A DNA stretch of 64,000 nucleotides, taken from the NCBI GenBank assembly GCA_009649675.1, contig WJPL01000003.1, positions 62,001 to 126,000 on the forward strand, read 5' to 3'. This stretch comes from Alphaproteobacteria bacterium HT1-32. Its GTDB lineage: Bacteria; Pseudomonadota; Alphaproteobacteria; Rhodospirillales; HT1-32. Below are positions 45,115 through 54,088 of this stretch, piece by piece. Made by a program: the position numbers and the translations under genes. The notes beneath the pieces are model-generated. The model worked only from the letters and a program-made list of their open reading frames with translations. It did no database searches and was not told the DNA's origin. Numbering within the stretch: position 1 is the first letter of the stretch; every line of letters begins with the position of its first letter.

Positions 45115-46440
45115 TCAGCCCTCAGTCGTGATTCCGAGGCTCGCCCGGTCAAGCCGTCCCATGGACAGCAGAAGCTGATAGACAGCCGTTCTCATATCAT
45201 AGGAAGCTGCGACCAGATTGATCTGGGCGTTGAAGATCTCACGGGCAGAGTCGAGCACAACAAGCCCGGTTTCCTTACCAGCCTGTTCAAGCTGCTGGCG
45301 GGCCTTGAACACTTCAGTCGCAATATTCACGGCATTCTCAAGCAGCACCAGACGTTCCCGTGACGTTTCCAGTGCCTGCCAGGCAAGACGAACCGACTGC
45401 TCAACCTGTCGGTTGACGTTGATTTCGCTGTTCCGGCTGGCGGCATAATCAAAGGCCGACTGCGCAACGGCCGCGCGGGTCGCACCACCGTTGTAAAGCG
45501 ACCAGTTTGCCTGCACCAGGAAGGAGTAATCACGACGCGTTCCGATTGTCGCGTTGCTGTGACGCTCATAATTGGAATCCAGCACCAGATCAACGGTTGG
45601 ATAGTAACCGGCACGGGCTGTCTTCCGCTGTGTTGCAGCAAGGTCCGTCACAACAATAGCGCCACCAACGGCCGGGTTTTCGCGCAGGGCAATATTGACC
45701 GCCTCGTCAACGGTCTGCGGCAATTGTTCGATTGGGGGACGGGGATCAGACATTGCCGCCGGTTCCGGGAACCGCTGAAACACCTGATTATATCGCGAGA
45801 ATGAATCCTTGGCAGAACCTTCAAACGCGACACGCCGTTCCTTGGCAACCTGCAGCCGGGATTTAGCCTGAAGCACTTCGACCGCAACACCGGCACCCTG
45901 CTGAACACGCTCATCTTCCAGTTCAAGCTGGGTCTGGACGTTGCCCTCATTCTGCAAGGCCAGCTGAATGAGCCGCTGCTGCCGGAGGACATCAATATAG
46001 CTGGTAATACCTTCAAAGGAGACAAGCTGCCGCGTCAGGTTCAGGTTATGCTGACTGGCGTCCTTGTTCAGGCGAGCGGACTCCGTTGTATTTGTCGTCG
46101 CGAACCCGTTGAAGATGTTCTGGGTAATATTCAGGTTTGCGGTTTCACGCTGCCGTCCGAAAGCGGAATCGCCTTCCTTGACCGCACGACGGGCAGGATT
46201 GTCGATATGCTCATATCCGGAATCCCCGGAAACTGAAATCACCGGCAGGAAACCGGCGCGGGCCACATTGATCCCCTCGTCGGCAGAAGCGACCTGATTT
46301 TTACCAGCCTTGATCTGCGGATGATTCAGCAACAGAAAACGGAGCGCGTCTTCCAGCGTCTCGGCTTGAGCCGGAGCGGAGGCGAGAAGGGACGTGGCCA
46401 TCGCCACACCGATCAGTCCTGTTTTCAGTTTATTGCTCAC
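45115..46440 (-). CDS. TolC-family outer membrane efflux/secretion channel
   Basis: 441 residues from a GTG at 46440, chosen because it gives a normal signal peptide (KLKTGLIGVAMATSLLASAPAQA, then ETLEDAL). An ATG far upstream (46650) would add a 70-residue extension with no signal character. The body has the two OEP repeats typical of TolC, with NPxxxxA-like starts (LLNHPQIKAGKNQV and LRENPAVGGAIVV) and long helices with FNGFATTN and YNGGATRAAVAQS near the tips. It resembles the type I secretion TolC subgroup (LapE/AggA-like). It would complete the HlyD/ABC exporter, though it lies about 10 kb away. Confidence 0.9.
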   Translation of the reverse strand: MSNKLKTGLIGVAMATSLLASAPAQAETLEDALRFLLLNHPQIKAGKNQVASADEGINVARAGFLPVISVSGDSGYEHIDNPARRAVKEGDSAFGRQRETANLNITQNIFNGFATTNTTESARLNKDASQHNLNLTRQLVSFEGITSYIDVLRQQRLIQLALQNEGNVQTQLELEDERVQQGAGVAVEVLQAKSRLQVAKERRVAFEGSAKDSFSRYNQVFQRFPEPAAMSDPRPPIEQLPQTVDEAVNIALRENPAVGGAIVVTDLAATQRKTARAGYYPTVDLVLDSNYERHSNATIGTRRDYSFLVQANWSLYNGGATRAAVAQSAFDYAASRNSEINVNRQVEQSVRLAWQALETSRERLVLLENAVNIATEVFKARQQLEQAGKETGLVVLDSAREIFNAQINLVAASYDMRTAVYQLLLSMGRLDRASLGITTEG

Positions 46441-46741
46441 AGAGCCTGCAATCCGCACCCAGATAAGTCCGTAGCCAGAGTGGCTTCGCGTCAGGGTTAA
46501 TTTACGGGTGCAATCAATACCCGTCAAACTTCCCATCAACAGTATTCGTGGAATTTCCTGAAGATGGGGGAAATTGGTGTGTAACGACATTTTATTGACG
46601 GTTTTCCATTGGGGCCAGTAAGAGACTTTATCGCCGACTCGGGTTATCATTCGCTGATCAGAATTGAAGAATCAGTGTGATAATCAAAGACTTTCAAGGT
46701 TAATATTTGGAAAACAAACCTCAAAGGAAGTTCTCTCTCAA

Positions 46742-47074
46742 ATGATGACCGATCAAACTGCGCGTTCCCTTGGCTTATATTTGACATTCGTCATCGGTGT
46801 AAGTCTTGCCGGATGTTCATCATCAACTGACCCCGGGAACTGGCGTCATCCGACAAAGCCAAACAGTGAGTGGGGAAGCGATTTCAGTGCCTGCAAAAGT
46901 TTTGCACGACGGGAAATCAATCGTGATCTGGGCGTCCATGACGGATCAATTGCCCAGGAACGTCGATCTGGCGGACTGATCGGAAGCTTTGAGCGCACAG
47001 ATGCCCGGCGCCGAGAGGCCGAATTACTTGATTCCTGCATGGCACGATTGGGGTACCGGCAGGCAGCCAGTTAA
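46742..47074 (+). CDS. small lipoprotein, function unknown
   Basis: 110 residues. The signal region ends in the lipobox LAGC (about residue 24), followed by SSSTDPGNWRHP and a soluble part with two Cys (SACKSFARRE and DSCMARLGY), which may form a disulfide. AAAGGAAG lies about 11 bases upstream. An in-frame TTG at 46664 gives an unlikely leader and is rejected. Divergent from the tolC gene; no family recognised. Confidence 0.7.
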   Translation: MMTDQTARSLGLYLTFVIGVSLAGCSSSTDPGNWRHPTKPNSEWGSDFSACKSFARREINRDLGVHDGSIAQERRSGGLIGSFERTDARRREAELLDSCMARLGYRQAAS

Positions 47075-47178
47075 CTTTCTTCAAATTTATTGACGACACC
47101 TGACAGCTTTATGCACTTTTCTGATTAAATCAGGAGGAGTAAATCTGTCACAACAATTAAACGCCATGGAGGATCAGG

Positions 47179-48606
47179 ATGGGTCAGCCCGCAGGACGAC
47201 CGGCACAGGACATTGATGTCGAAGCAATCATTACCGGATTGATGGCACGTGGCCGAAAGGCCATGGCGAGCCTGAAAGACGCAGATCAGGCCCGTGTTGA
47301 TGAAGCCGTCACGGCTCTCGCATGGTCGATCTACAAGCCGGAAAATGCCCGCGCACTGGCTGAAATGGCCGTTGAGGATACCGGCCTCGGTACGGTTGAG
47401 AGCAAGATCATAAAGAACACACGCAAGACATTCGGCGCCCTGCGCGACCTGATGCGGGCCCGCACGGTTGGCATTATCGAGGAAGACAAGGCCCGGGGAC
47501 TGGTCAAATACGGCAAGCCGGTTGGCGTGGTTGCCGCGATCTGCCCGTCAACCAACCCGGCTGCGACACCGATCAACAAGGCCATGATGGCCGTAAAAGG
47601 CGCCAATGCAGTCATCATCGCGCCGTCACCGGCCGGACTGGCCACATCAACCCGAACCGTCGAGCTTGCGCGCATGGAACTTGAGAAAGCCGGTTTTGAT
47701 CCGGATCTCATTCAGGTTCTGCCCGCACCGGTAAACAAGGCGCTGACCCATGAACTGATGCGCCAGTGCGACCTGATCGTCTGCACCGGCAGCCAGAACA
47801 ATGTCCGTCAGGCTTATTCCAGTGGCACACCCGCCATCGGGGTTGGGGCAGGGAACGTCCCGGTGATCATCGATTCCGGTATAGATTATGACGATGCGGC
47901 CGAGAAAATCTGCGCGTCGAAGACCTTCGACAACTCCACATCCTGTTCATCCGAGAACTCGCTGGTCATCATTGATGACGCGTTCGACGATGCCATTGCC
48001 GCCTTACAGCGGGCAGGGGGCTACATGGCCAGTGACGCAGAGCGTCAGAACATTCTCGATACACTCTGGGTCAATGGAAACCTGAACCGTCATGTCATTG
48101 CCAAGGATCCGGACATACTCGCCGAAGCTTTCGGCATGCCGGAAGCCGCAAAAAGCTGCAAATTCTTCATGGCGATGGAAGAAGGGGTCGGCGACGACTA
48201 TCCGCTGTCAGATGAGAAACTCTCACTGGTCCTGACTGTCTACCGCGTGAAGGACTTTGATGCAGCCGTTGCCAAGGTCGATGAAATTCTGGCCTACAAG
48301 GGTGCCGGCCATTCCTGTGGCATTCATACCAGCGATCCGGCCAAGCCAAAGCGTCTGGCTGAGGAACTGGATGTTGTGCGGGTACTGGTCAATCAGGCTC
48401 ATACATTCGGCAATGGCGGCAGCTTTAACAATGGCCTCAACTTCACCCTGAGCATGGGCTGCGGCACCTGGGCCGGGAACTCGATCAGCGAGAACCTGAA
48501 CTACAGTCACTTCATCAACATAACGCACCTCGTCACGACAGTTGGCGAGGACAAACCGAGCGAAGAAGAAATGTTCGGTGCCTACTGGGGGAGGTACGGT
48601 CAATGA
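47179..48606 (+). CDS. CoA-acylating aldehyde dehydrogenase (SauS/AdhE-type)
   Basis: 475 residues, full-length ALDH fold. The catalytic cysteine (about 256) lies in SKTFDNSTSCSSENS, the motif of CoA-acylating dehydrogenases such as AdhE, EutE and SauS. NAD-binding elements include ICPSTNPAATPINK and CTGSQNNVRQAYSSG. Such enzymes interconvert an aldehyde, CoA and NAD(P)+ with an acyl-CoA and NAD(P)H. The next two genes, in ATGA overlaps, encode an ADP-forming acyl-CoA ligase, so the acid would be activated and then reduced, or the reverse. Sulfoacetaldehyde, acetaldehyde or another small aldehyde is possible. A GGAGGATCAGG region upstream is a strong ribosome site. Confidence 0.88.
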   Translation: MGQPAGRPAQDIDVEAIITGLMARGRKAMASLKDADQARVDEAVTALAWSIYKPENARALAEMAVEDTGLGTVESKIIKNTRKTFGALRDLMRARTVGIIEEDKARGLVKYGKPVGVVAAICPSTNPAATPINKAMMAVKGANAVIIAPSPAGLATSTRTVELARMELEKAGFDPDLIQVLPAPVNKALTHELMRQCDLIVCTGSQNNVRQAYSSGTPAIGVGAGNVPVIIDSGIDYDDAAEKICASKTFDNSTSCSSENSLVIIDDAFDDAIAALQRAGGYMASDAERQNILDTLWVNGNLNRHVIAKDPDILAEAFGMPEAAKSCKFFMAMEEGVGDDYPLSDEKLSLVLTVYRVKDFDAAVAKVDEILAYKGAGHSCGIHTSDPAKPKRLAEELDVVRVLVNQAHTFGNGGSFNNGLNFTLSMGCGTWAGNSISENLNYSHFINITHLVTTVGEDKPSEEEMFGAYWGRYGQ

Positions 48607-49727
48607 ATCTGGAAGAACATGCCGCAAAACCGCTGCTGGCTGAATTCGGCATACGCATTCCGCAAAGCCGTCTGGCCAATACACCGGAAGAAGCTGCCCG
48701 TATTGCCGCCGAGATCGGCAAGGTTGTGGTCAAGGCACAGGCACCGACCGGCAAACGCGGCAAGGCTGGCGGCGTAAAGCTGGCGGCAACGCCGGACGAA
48801 GCACGGGACGCGGCTCAGGCCATTATCGGGATGGAAATTGGCGGCTTTGAAATCGAACAGGTTCTGGTCGAGGAACAGGTTCCCATCGCACGGGAACTCT
48901 ACGCAGCCATTCTGACCGATACCTCGGCCAAGGCACCGCTGCTGATGTTCTCTACCGAAGGGGGCATGGATATCGAAGAAGTCGCCGAGGCAACACCGGA
49001 GAAGGTGGTTCGCCTGAACACCGACATTCGCAAGGGCCTTGATCTGGCAGCGGCAAAAGCTGCACTGGCGACCATGGATCTTGGTGCCGCCGCGGATGAT
49101 GTCGCTGCGACCCTGGTGAAGCTTTATCAGCTTTATCACGACCGGGATGCGGAAATGGTCGAAATCAACCCGCTGGTCCTGACAACAACCGGTGATGTCA
49201 TCGCCCTGGATTGCAAATTCTCACTGGAAGATTCCGGTGCCGCCCGCCAGCCGGAAACAGCGGCTCTGGCCACCCCGGAAAAGAAAACCGGGCTGGAGAA
49301 GCGCGGTGAAGAACATGGCCTGCGCTATATCGAACTGGATGGCGCGGTCGGCGTGCTGGCCAACGGGGCAGGGCTGACCATGACCACCATGGACGCTATC
49401 AGCCATTATGGCGGCAAACCGGCGAACTTTCTGGAGATTGGTGGTGAGGCCTATACCAAGGCGAAGCCGGCACTGGAGATTGTGCTCGCCAACCCGAACG
49501 TCAAAAGCCTGATGGTCAATTTCTGCGGCGCCTTCGCGCGCTGCGATGTCATGGCCCAGGGCGTGGTTGAAGCCTGGCTGGAACTGAAGCCGGACCTTCC
49601 CGTCTTCTTCTCAATCCACGGCACCGGCGAGGACGAGGCGATTGCACTGGTCCGCGACCGGCTCGGGATTGAACCCTATGATCTGATGGATGACGCGGTC
49701 AAAGCCGCGATTGAGGCTGCGAAATGA
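48603..49727 (+). CDS. acyl-CoA ligase (ADP-forming) beta subunit, succinyl-CoA ligase-like
   Basis: 374 residues with SucC-like order: N-terminal ATP-grasp domain (LEEHAAKPLLAEFGI, VVVKAQAPTGKRGKAGGV, EINPLVLT) and a C-terminal CoA-ligase domain (EIGGEAYTKAKPALEIVL). It pairs with the alpha subunit encoded next, whose ATG overlaps its stop. The family joins succinate, malate or related acids to CoA with ATP. The position directly after the acylating aldehyde dehydrogenase, and the housekeeping sucCD normally sitting with sucAB elsewhere, argue for a specialised substrate such as sulfoacetate, malate or a hydroxyacid. Confidence 0.88.
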   Translation: MNLEEHAAKPLLAEFGIRIPQSRLANTPEEAARIAAEIGKVVVKAQAPTGKRGKAGGVKLAATPDEARDAAQAIIGMEIGGFEIEQVLVEEQVPIARELYAAILTDTSAKAPLLMFSTEGGMDIEEVAEATPEKVVRLNTDIRKGLDLAAAKAALATMDLGAAADDVAATLVKLYQLYHDRDAEMVEINPLVLTTTGDVIALDCKFSLEDSGAARQPETAALATPEKKTGLEKRGEEHGLRYIELDGAVGVLANGAGLTMTTMDAISHYGGKPANFLEIGGEAYTKAKPALEIVLANPNVKSLMVNFCGAFARCDVMAQGVVEAWLELKPDLPVFFSIHGTGEDEAIALVRDRLGIEPYDLMDDAVKAAIEAAK

Positions 49728-50593
49728 TTATCCGAAGCAAAGACAGAGTCCTGATTCAGGGCATCACCGGCAAACAGGGTACCTTCTGGACAGAGCGCAT
49801 GCAGGAATGCGGCACAAATGTTGTCGGCGGCGTGAATCCGAAAAAAGCCGGTACAACACATTGTGGCGTTCCGGTCTATGCCTCTGCCGTGGCGGCAGCC
49901 AAGGACGGTCCGATTGATGTCTCCGTCATGTTCATTCCGCCGCTGGCGGCTCGCGCTGCGGCCATTGATGCCATTGAGGCCGGGGTAAAGACGCTGGTCA
50001 TTCTGACCGAGTTCATCCCGGTCCGTGACGTGATGGAAATCGTTGCCATCGCAAAAGACGCCGGCTGCCGGATTGTCGGACCGAACACTGCCGGGCTGGT
50101 AACCCCCGGAGAATGTTTCATCGGCATCATGCCGGGCTTCAACAAGAATATCTTCCAGCCCGGACGGATCGGTGTGGTTTCCCGCAGCGGCAGTCTTGGC
50201 ACCCTGATCTGTCTCAACCTGGTAACGGCAGGTTATGGACAGTCTGCCTTCATCGGCATTGGCGGCGATCCGGTTTCCGGCACGACGTTCCGTGATGCAC
50301 TGGAAGCTTTCGAGGCTGATGACCGGACGGATGCTATTGTGCTTGTTGGTGAAATTGGCGGCACAAAAGAGGAAGAAGCTGCTGAACTTGCAGCATCAAT
50401 GAGCAAGCCTATCACCTCCTTCATTGCTGGCGGCGCCTCACCACCAGGCAAGAAAATGGGCCATGCCGGTGCCATCGTCATGGGCGACAAGGGCACTCAC
50501 GCATCCAAGAAAAAGGCACTGGAAGCGGCGGGTGTGCGTGTCATGTCGATGCCGTCAGAAGTCGGCGTGCATCTGAAGGAAATGCTTGGTTAG
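49724..50593 (+). CDS. acyl-CoA ligase (ADP-forming) alpha subunit, succinyl-CoA ligase-like
   Basis: 289 residues, SucD-like: Rossmann CoA-binding domain (VLIQGITGKQGTFWTERM, VNPKKAGTTHCGVPVY), RIVGPNTAGLVTPGE, and the phosphohistidine motif KMGHAGAIVMG (His about 249). The enzyme passes phosphate from ATP through this histidine to form the acyl phosphate and then acyl-CoA. Obligate partner of the beta subunit. A terminator about 50 bases after the stop ends this three-gene unit. Confidence 0.9.
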   Translation: MIIRSKDRVLIQGITGKQGTFWTERMQECGTNVVGGVNPKKAGTTHCGVPVYASAVAAAKDGPIDVSVMFIPPLAARAAAIDAIEAGVKTLVILTEFIPVRDVMEIVAIAKDAGCRIVGPNTAGLVTPGECFIGIMPGFNKNIFQPGRIGVVSRSGSLGTLICLNLVTAGYGQSAFIGIGGDPVSGTTFRDALEAFEADDRTDAIVLVGEIGGTKEEEAAELAASMSKPITSFIAGGASPPGKKMGHAGAIVMGDKGTHASKKKALEAAGVRVMSMPSEVGVHLKEMLG

Positions 50594-50639
50594 AGGCACT
50601 GGTTCTTCCGGGAAATCCGGGAGATCAGTCATGATACAG

Positions 50640-50684
50640 ACGCCGTCCTGAATCTGACGATCCGGTTCAGGGCGGCGTTCTGTT
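50640..50684 (+). terminator. terminator after the acyl-CoA ligase genes
   Basis: ACGCCGTCCTGAA (50640-50652) pairs with TTCAGGGCGGCGT (50666-50678), one G-U, with a 13-base loop, followed by TCTGTT. It separates the ligase operon from the exporter gene. Confidence 0.75.
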
Positions 50685-50778
50685 ATCACCGGAATATCTC
50701 TGTCCCGGAAAATCAAAAATCGGTATCGGGATGAAACCGTACGCTTTCACAACAGGCTGATGGTTCTATAGTCGCCGG

Positions 50779-51540
50779 GTGGATATGTTCATCGGATATG
50801 ACCCCGTCGCACTGGCTCTGGCAGCCCTTGCTCTGGCCTTCGCCGGCTGGATCAAGGGAATTATCGGCCTGGCACTGCCAATCATCGGTTTGTCACTGCT
50901 GGCGATGATCTTTCCGATCCATCTGGCGCTGGCCGTGATGGTGCTGCCCATCGTCATCAGCAATGTCTGGCAGGCATTTCGTACACCAGACTGCCTGTCT
51001 CAGGCGCGTCGGTTCTGGCCTGTCATTCTGGCCCTGACCGTGACCATGCTGGCGTCGTCGACACTGGTCTCATCACTGGATGATCATGCGCTTCGTATCA
51101 TTATCGGTGCCGTGCTGGTAGTCGTCGGTACCGCCAACCTGCTGAGTGACCGGTTTGTCCTGCCACAGCGTTATGAACGGCCAGCCGGAATTATCGCCGG
51201 GCTTCTCAGCGGCGTTTTTGGTGGAATTTCAACAATCTGGGGGCCGCCGCTGCTGACCTACCTGATCTCGCTTCGCCTGACCAAGGATGTGTTCATCGGT
51301 GCTGTCGGCTTTATCTGGCTGGCCGGAACGCTGCCGTTCCTGATCGCCTTTATCGCCAATGGCGTTCTCAATGGCGGCACCTTTCCCATATCCGCCGTTG
51401 CCTGTATTCCGGCACTGGCCGGCATGTGGTTCGGGGAGAAACTTCGTCACAGGCTCGACGAACATTTATACCGCCGCATATTGCTGGTCGCCATTGTGCT
51501 GATGGGCATGAACCTCATGCGAACCGGATTGATGAGCTGA
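50779..51540 (+). CDS. TauE/SafE family membrane exporter
   Basis: 253 residues with about eight membrane helices. The duplicated TauE pattern is clear, with LAFAGWIKGIIGLALPIIGL in the first half and GLLSGVFGGISTIWGPPLLTYLI in the second. The family is proposed to export sulfite, sulfoacetate or related organosulfur anions. It lies between the CoA ligase unit and a LysR gene, which is why an organosulfur substrate is considered for this cluster. The start is GTG at 50779; an ATG two codons on is an alternative. Confidence 0.88.
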   Translation: MDMFIGYDPVALALAALALAFAGWIKGIIGLALPIIGLSLLAMIFPIHLALAVMVLPIVISNVWQAFRTPDCLSQARRFWPVILALTVTMLASSTLVSSLDDHALRIIIGAVLVVVGTANLLSDRFVLPQRYERPAGIIAGLLSGVFGGISTIWGPPLLTYLISLRLTKDVFIGAVGFIWLAGTLPFLIAFIANGVLNGGTFPISAVACIPALAGMWFGEKLRHRLDEHLYRRILLVAIVLMGMNLMRTGLMS

Positions 51541-51667
51541 CAATAGGTAAGCATTTCAAAAGATTTGCCGCACCCTCTTGCATTTTCTTGATATAACTCT
51601 CGGACAGAGACTGTTTCACCATCCGTTGAGAAGCGGTGGCGGTGCTCCCAAAGACACGAGGAATCAG

Positions 51668-52561
51668 ATGAGCGTCAGATATCTCCGCACCTTCATCGCC
51701 ATTGCGGAAAGCGGCACCTTTGCGAGCGCCGCACATGTGGTCGGCATTACCCAGTCCGCAGTCAGCATGCAGATGCGCGCCCTTGAAGACGAACTGCGCT
51801 GCGAGCTATTCGACCGCACCAAACGGCCGCCAACCCTGAACGCCTATGGCAAGGCCCTGCTGCCAAAAGCCCGGGAAATTGTCTTTCTTTATGATCAGAT
51901 GACGGAAGCGGCCTCCAGTCGGGATGCCCTGGCCGGAATGCTCGAACTGGGTGCGGTACCAACAACCCTGACCGGACTGTTACCGCGAACACTGGCGGGT
52001 TTGCGCACCCGTCATCCGCGGCTCAAGGTCCGGATTGCCCAGAACATGGCGACAGAACTGATCCATATGGTCGACCGTGGTGAAATCGACGCGGCAATTG
52101 TCAGCGAAGCTGCCCAGACACCGCCGGGGCTTCGCGTCCGCCCGTTTGCCAGCGAGCAACTGATGGTCGTGGCACCGCTGGATGCGCCCTACAACACCGA
52201 CGTCGAACTGCTTGAAAAGCTGCCTTACATACGTTTCAGCCGCCATGCGACTGTCGGCCGGATGATTCAGCGGGAGTTGAGAAACCGGAATATCAAGGTG
52301 TCTGAAAGCATGGAACTCGCCTCCATGGAGGCGATTACGCAGATGGTGTATCACGGCCTTGGCGTCAGCGTCTTGCCGGAGCGGTCTGTTGAGGAACCGC
52401 GCCCGCTGCCGATCAAGAAAGTGCCCTTTGGTTCGCCTCCGCCAGAGCGTGTCCTGGCCCTGGTCGAGCGCGAGGAGTCACCAAAAACGCCGCTGATAGA
52501 TGCAGTATTTGTGGAGATAGAAAAACTGGTAGGCGGAAGTCGGAGCCTTGAGCAGCCATAA
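51668..52561 (+). CDS. LysR family transcriptional regulator
   Basis: 297 residues from the ATG at 51668 (GAGGA upstream). N-terminal winged helix-turn-helix (YLRTFIAIAESGTFASAAHV, then ITQSAVSMQMRALEDEL) and a C-terminal effector-binding domain of two alpha/beta lobes (about 90-290). LysR proteins often act on neighbouring operons in response to a pathway intermediate. Candidates here are the TauE unit upstream and the dehydrogenase operon downstream. A palindrome 12 bases after its stop could be an operator for the latter. Confidence 0.92.
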   Translation: MSVRYLRTFIAIAESGTFASAAHVVGITQSAVSMQMRALEDELRCELFDRTKRPPTLNAYGKALLPKAREIVFLYDQMTEAASSRDALAGMLELGAVPTTLTGLLPRTLAGLRTRHPRLKVRIAQNMATELIHMVDRGEIDAAIVSEAAQTPPGLRVRPFASEQLMVVAPLDAPYNTDVELLEKLPYIRFSRHATVGRMIQRELRNRNIKVSESMELASMEAITQMVYHGLGVSVLPERSVEEPRPLPIKKVPFGSPPPERVLALVEREESPKTPLIDAVFVEIEKLVGGSRSLEQP

Positions 52562-52572
52562 CTTCAGATAAT

Positions 52573-52590
52573 TTGAAGCAACAGCTTCAA
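52573..52590. promoter_or_regulatory. perfect inverted repeat upstream of the dehydrogenase operon
   Basis: TTGAAGC-AACA-GCTTCAA, a perfect 7-base-pair repeat, overlapped on its left by CTTCA-N7-TGAAG. It lies 95-113 bases before the Fe-S subunit start, a good position for a LysR site. It could also be a weak terminator of the lysR gene, but there is no U run. Confidence 0.4.
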
Positions 52591-52685
52591 GACTATTCGG
52601 TTTCAAATACCACTACCGGCGCACTATGTTAGGGCGCAGTAAATGAGCCCGATACAAGATCGGGACGAGAGGCAAGGAACCAGAG

Positions 52686-53417
52686 ATGGGCGAGAACACC
52701 GGAAAAACCATGAAGGTGAAGGTCTGGCGCGGCAAGGACAGCGGCGACTGGCAGCATTATGAAGTACCGCATCGGGCCAGCCAGACGATTCTGGATGTTG
52801 TGACCTACATTCAGCGTCATCTTGATGACACCCTGTCTTATCGCTTTGCCTGCCGTGTCGGTATGTGCGGCTCCTGCGCCATGACGGTGAACGGCAAGCC
52901 GCGCTGGACCTGTCGCACGCATGTCTCCCGCGTGGTCGAGGACGGCGAAGTCAGCATTGCACCGCTCCGCAACATGCCGGTCATCAAGGATCTGGCCTGT
53001 GACATGACGGAGTTCTTCGCAAAGTGGCAGCGCGCGGAAGGAAAGTTCAACGGCACGCGCACCCGGCATGAGAAAATGAATCCGGTCGACCCGACCAGCA
53101 CCGCCCGTCAGGCAGCCTCTGCCGGTATCGAATGCATCAATTGTGCTGTCTGTTATTCGGCCTGCGATGTTGTCTCCTGGAATTCGGAATATCTTGGTCC
53201 GGCCGCTCTCAACCGGGCATGGACGCTGCTGAATGACGAGCGTGACGACAGCCAGACAGAACGCCTGAAAGCCGTCGCAACGGATGCCGGCTGTCATTCC
53301 TGCCACAGTCAGGGCAGTTGCGCGGTGCATTGTCCTGTTGGCCTGAATCCGTCGCTGTCGATTGCCGGTCTGAAACGGGAATCTGCCAAGGCGCTGCTGC
53401 AGGGGAAACTGAAATGA
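52686..53417 (+). CDS. succinate dehydrogenase/fumarate reductase-like iron-sulfur subunit
   Basis: 243 residues. The N-terminal ferredoxin domain has the 2Fe-2S ligands CRVGMCGSC with a fourth Cys at RWTC. The C-terminal domain has the 4Fe-4S motif CINCAVCYSAC and the 3Fe-4S set in CHSQGSCAVHCPVGLNP, as in SdhB/FrdB, with an extra CHS just before. It passes electrons from the flavoprotein to membrane quinones. Gene order here is Fe-S, membrane, membrane, flavoprotein, unlike the usual sdhCDAB, and the next gene starts within an ATGA overlap. Confidence 0.9.
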   Translation: MGENTGKTMKVKVWRGKDSGDWQHYEVPHRASQTILDVVTYIQRHLDDTLSYRFACRVGMCGSCAMTVNGKPRWTCRTHVSRVVEDGEVSIAPLRNMPVIKDLACDMTEFFAKWQRAEGKFNGTRTRHEKMNPVDPTSTARQAASAGIECINCAVCYSACDVVSWNSEYLGPAALNRAWTLLNDERDDSQTERLKAVATDAGCHSCHSQGSCAVHCPVGLNPSLSIAGLKRESAKALLQGKLK

Positions 53418-53746
53418 CCTCTGCCTGGCTTTACATTCTGCAACGCGCCTCCGCCATGATCATGGCGCCGCTGGTGATCGCGCATCTGCTGCTGATCATC
53501 TATGCCATGCGGGGCGGCATCACGGCTGGTGAGATCCTGTCACGCACACAGGGAAGCGTCGGCTGGGCCATATTCTATGGTCTGTTTGTCGTCTCTGCTG
53601 CCATTCATGCACCGATCGGCGTCCGCAACGTGCTGGCAGAAATGGCGGGACTTAAAGGCCGGGCCGTTGATCTGCTGATGGCCGGCTTTGCTGTTCTGTT
53701 GCTTATCATTGGCCTGCGTGCCGTCTACGGAGTGGTAGCAATATGA
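53414..53746 (+). CDS. succinate dehydrogenase-like membrane subunit 1
   Basis: 110 residues with three membrane helices. The N-terminal LQRASAMIMAPLVIAHLLLI resembles the start of SdhD/FrdC-type anchors, with a His (about 20) in a position that often binds heme b. The start at 53414 is set by the ATGA overlap with the Fe-S gene; its own stop overlaps the next start. Anchors the dehydrogenase and helps bind quinone. Confidence 0.85.
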   Translation: MTSAWLYILQRASAMIMAPLVIAHLLLIIYAMRGGITAGEILSRTQGSVGWAIFYGLFVVSAAIHAPIGVRNVLAEMAGLKGRAVDLLMAGFAVLLLIIGLRAVYGVVAI

Positions 53747-54084
53747 TTTCCGGCCGACATAAACATCGTTACTGGTGGGCATTTGCCGGGCATCGCATTT
53801 CCGGTGTCGCCCTGGCAATCTTCCTGCCGTTCCACTTCCTGCTGCTGGGCACGGCCATTGATGGTGATGTCACCATGGACAGCTATCTCGCGCTGGCGGA
53901 CAACATGCTGGCAAAAATCGCCGAGATGGGGCTGGTATTTTTCCTCACCATTCATCTGGTATTCGGCCTTCGGGTCCTGCTGATCGAGCTGGTTTCCTGG
54001 CGCCCCTGGCAAAAAGACCTGATCGCTTTCGGTGTCGCCATGGCGACCCTGATGGCAGCCGGTTTCATACTGATAGCGAGCTGA
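53743..54084 (+). CDS. succinate dehydrogenase-like membrane subunit 2
   Basis: 113 residues with three membrane helices. The HRISGVALAIFLPFHFLLLG segment carries the HRxSG motif of SdhC and a downstream His as a heme ligand candidate. It pairs with the preceding membrane subunit to form a two-protein anchor. The flavoprotein gene follows after four bases. Confidence 0.85.
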   Translation: MISGRHKHRYWWAFAGHRISGVALAIFLPFHFLLLGTAIDGDVTMDSYLALADNMLAKIAEMGLVFFLTIHLVFGLRVLLIELVSWRPWQKDLIAFGVAMATLMAAGFILIAS

Positions 54085-54088
54085 TCTG

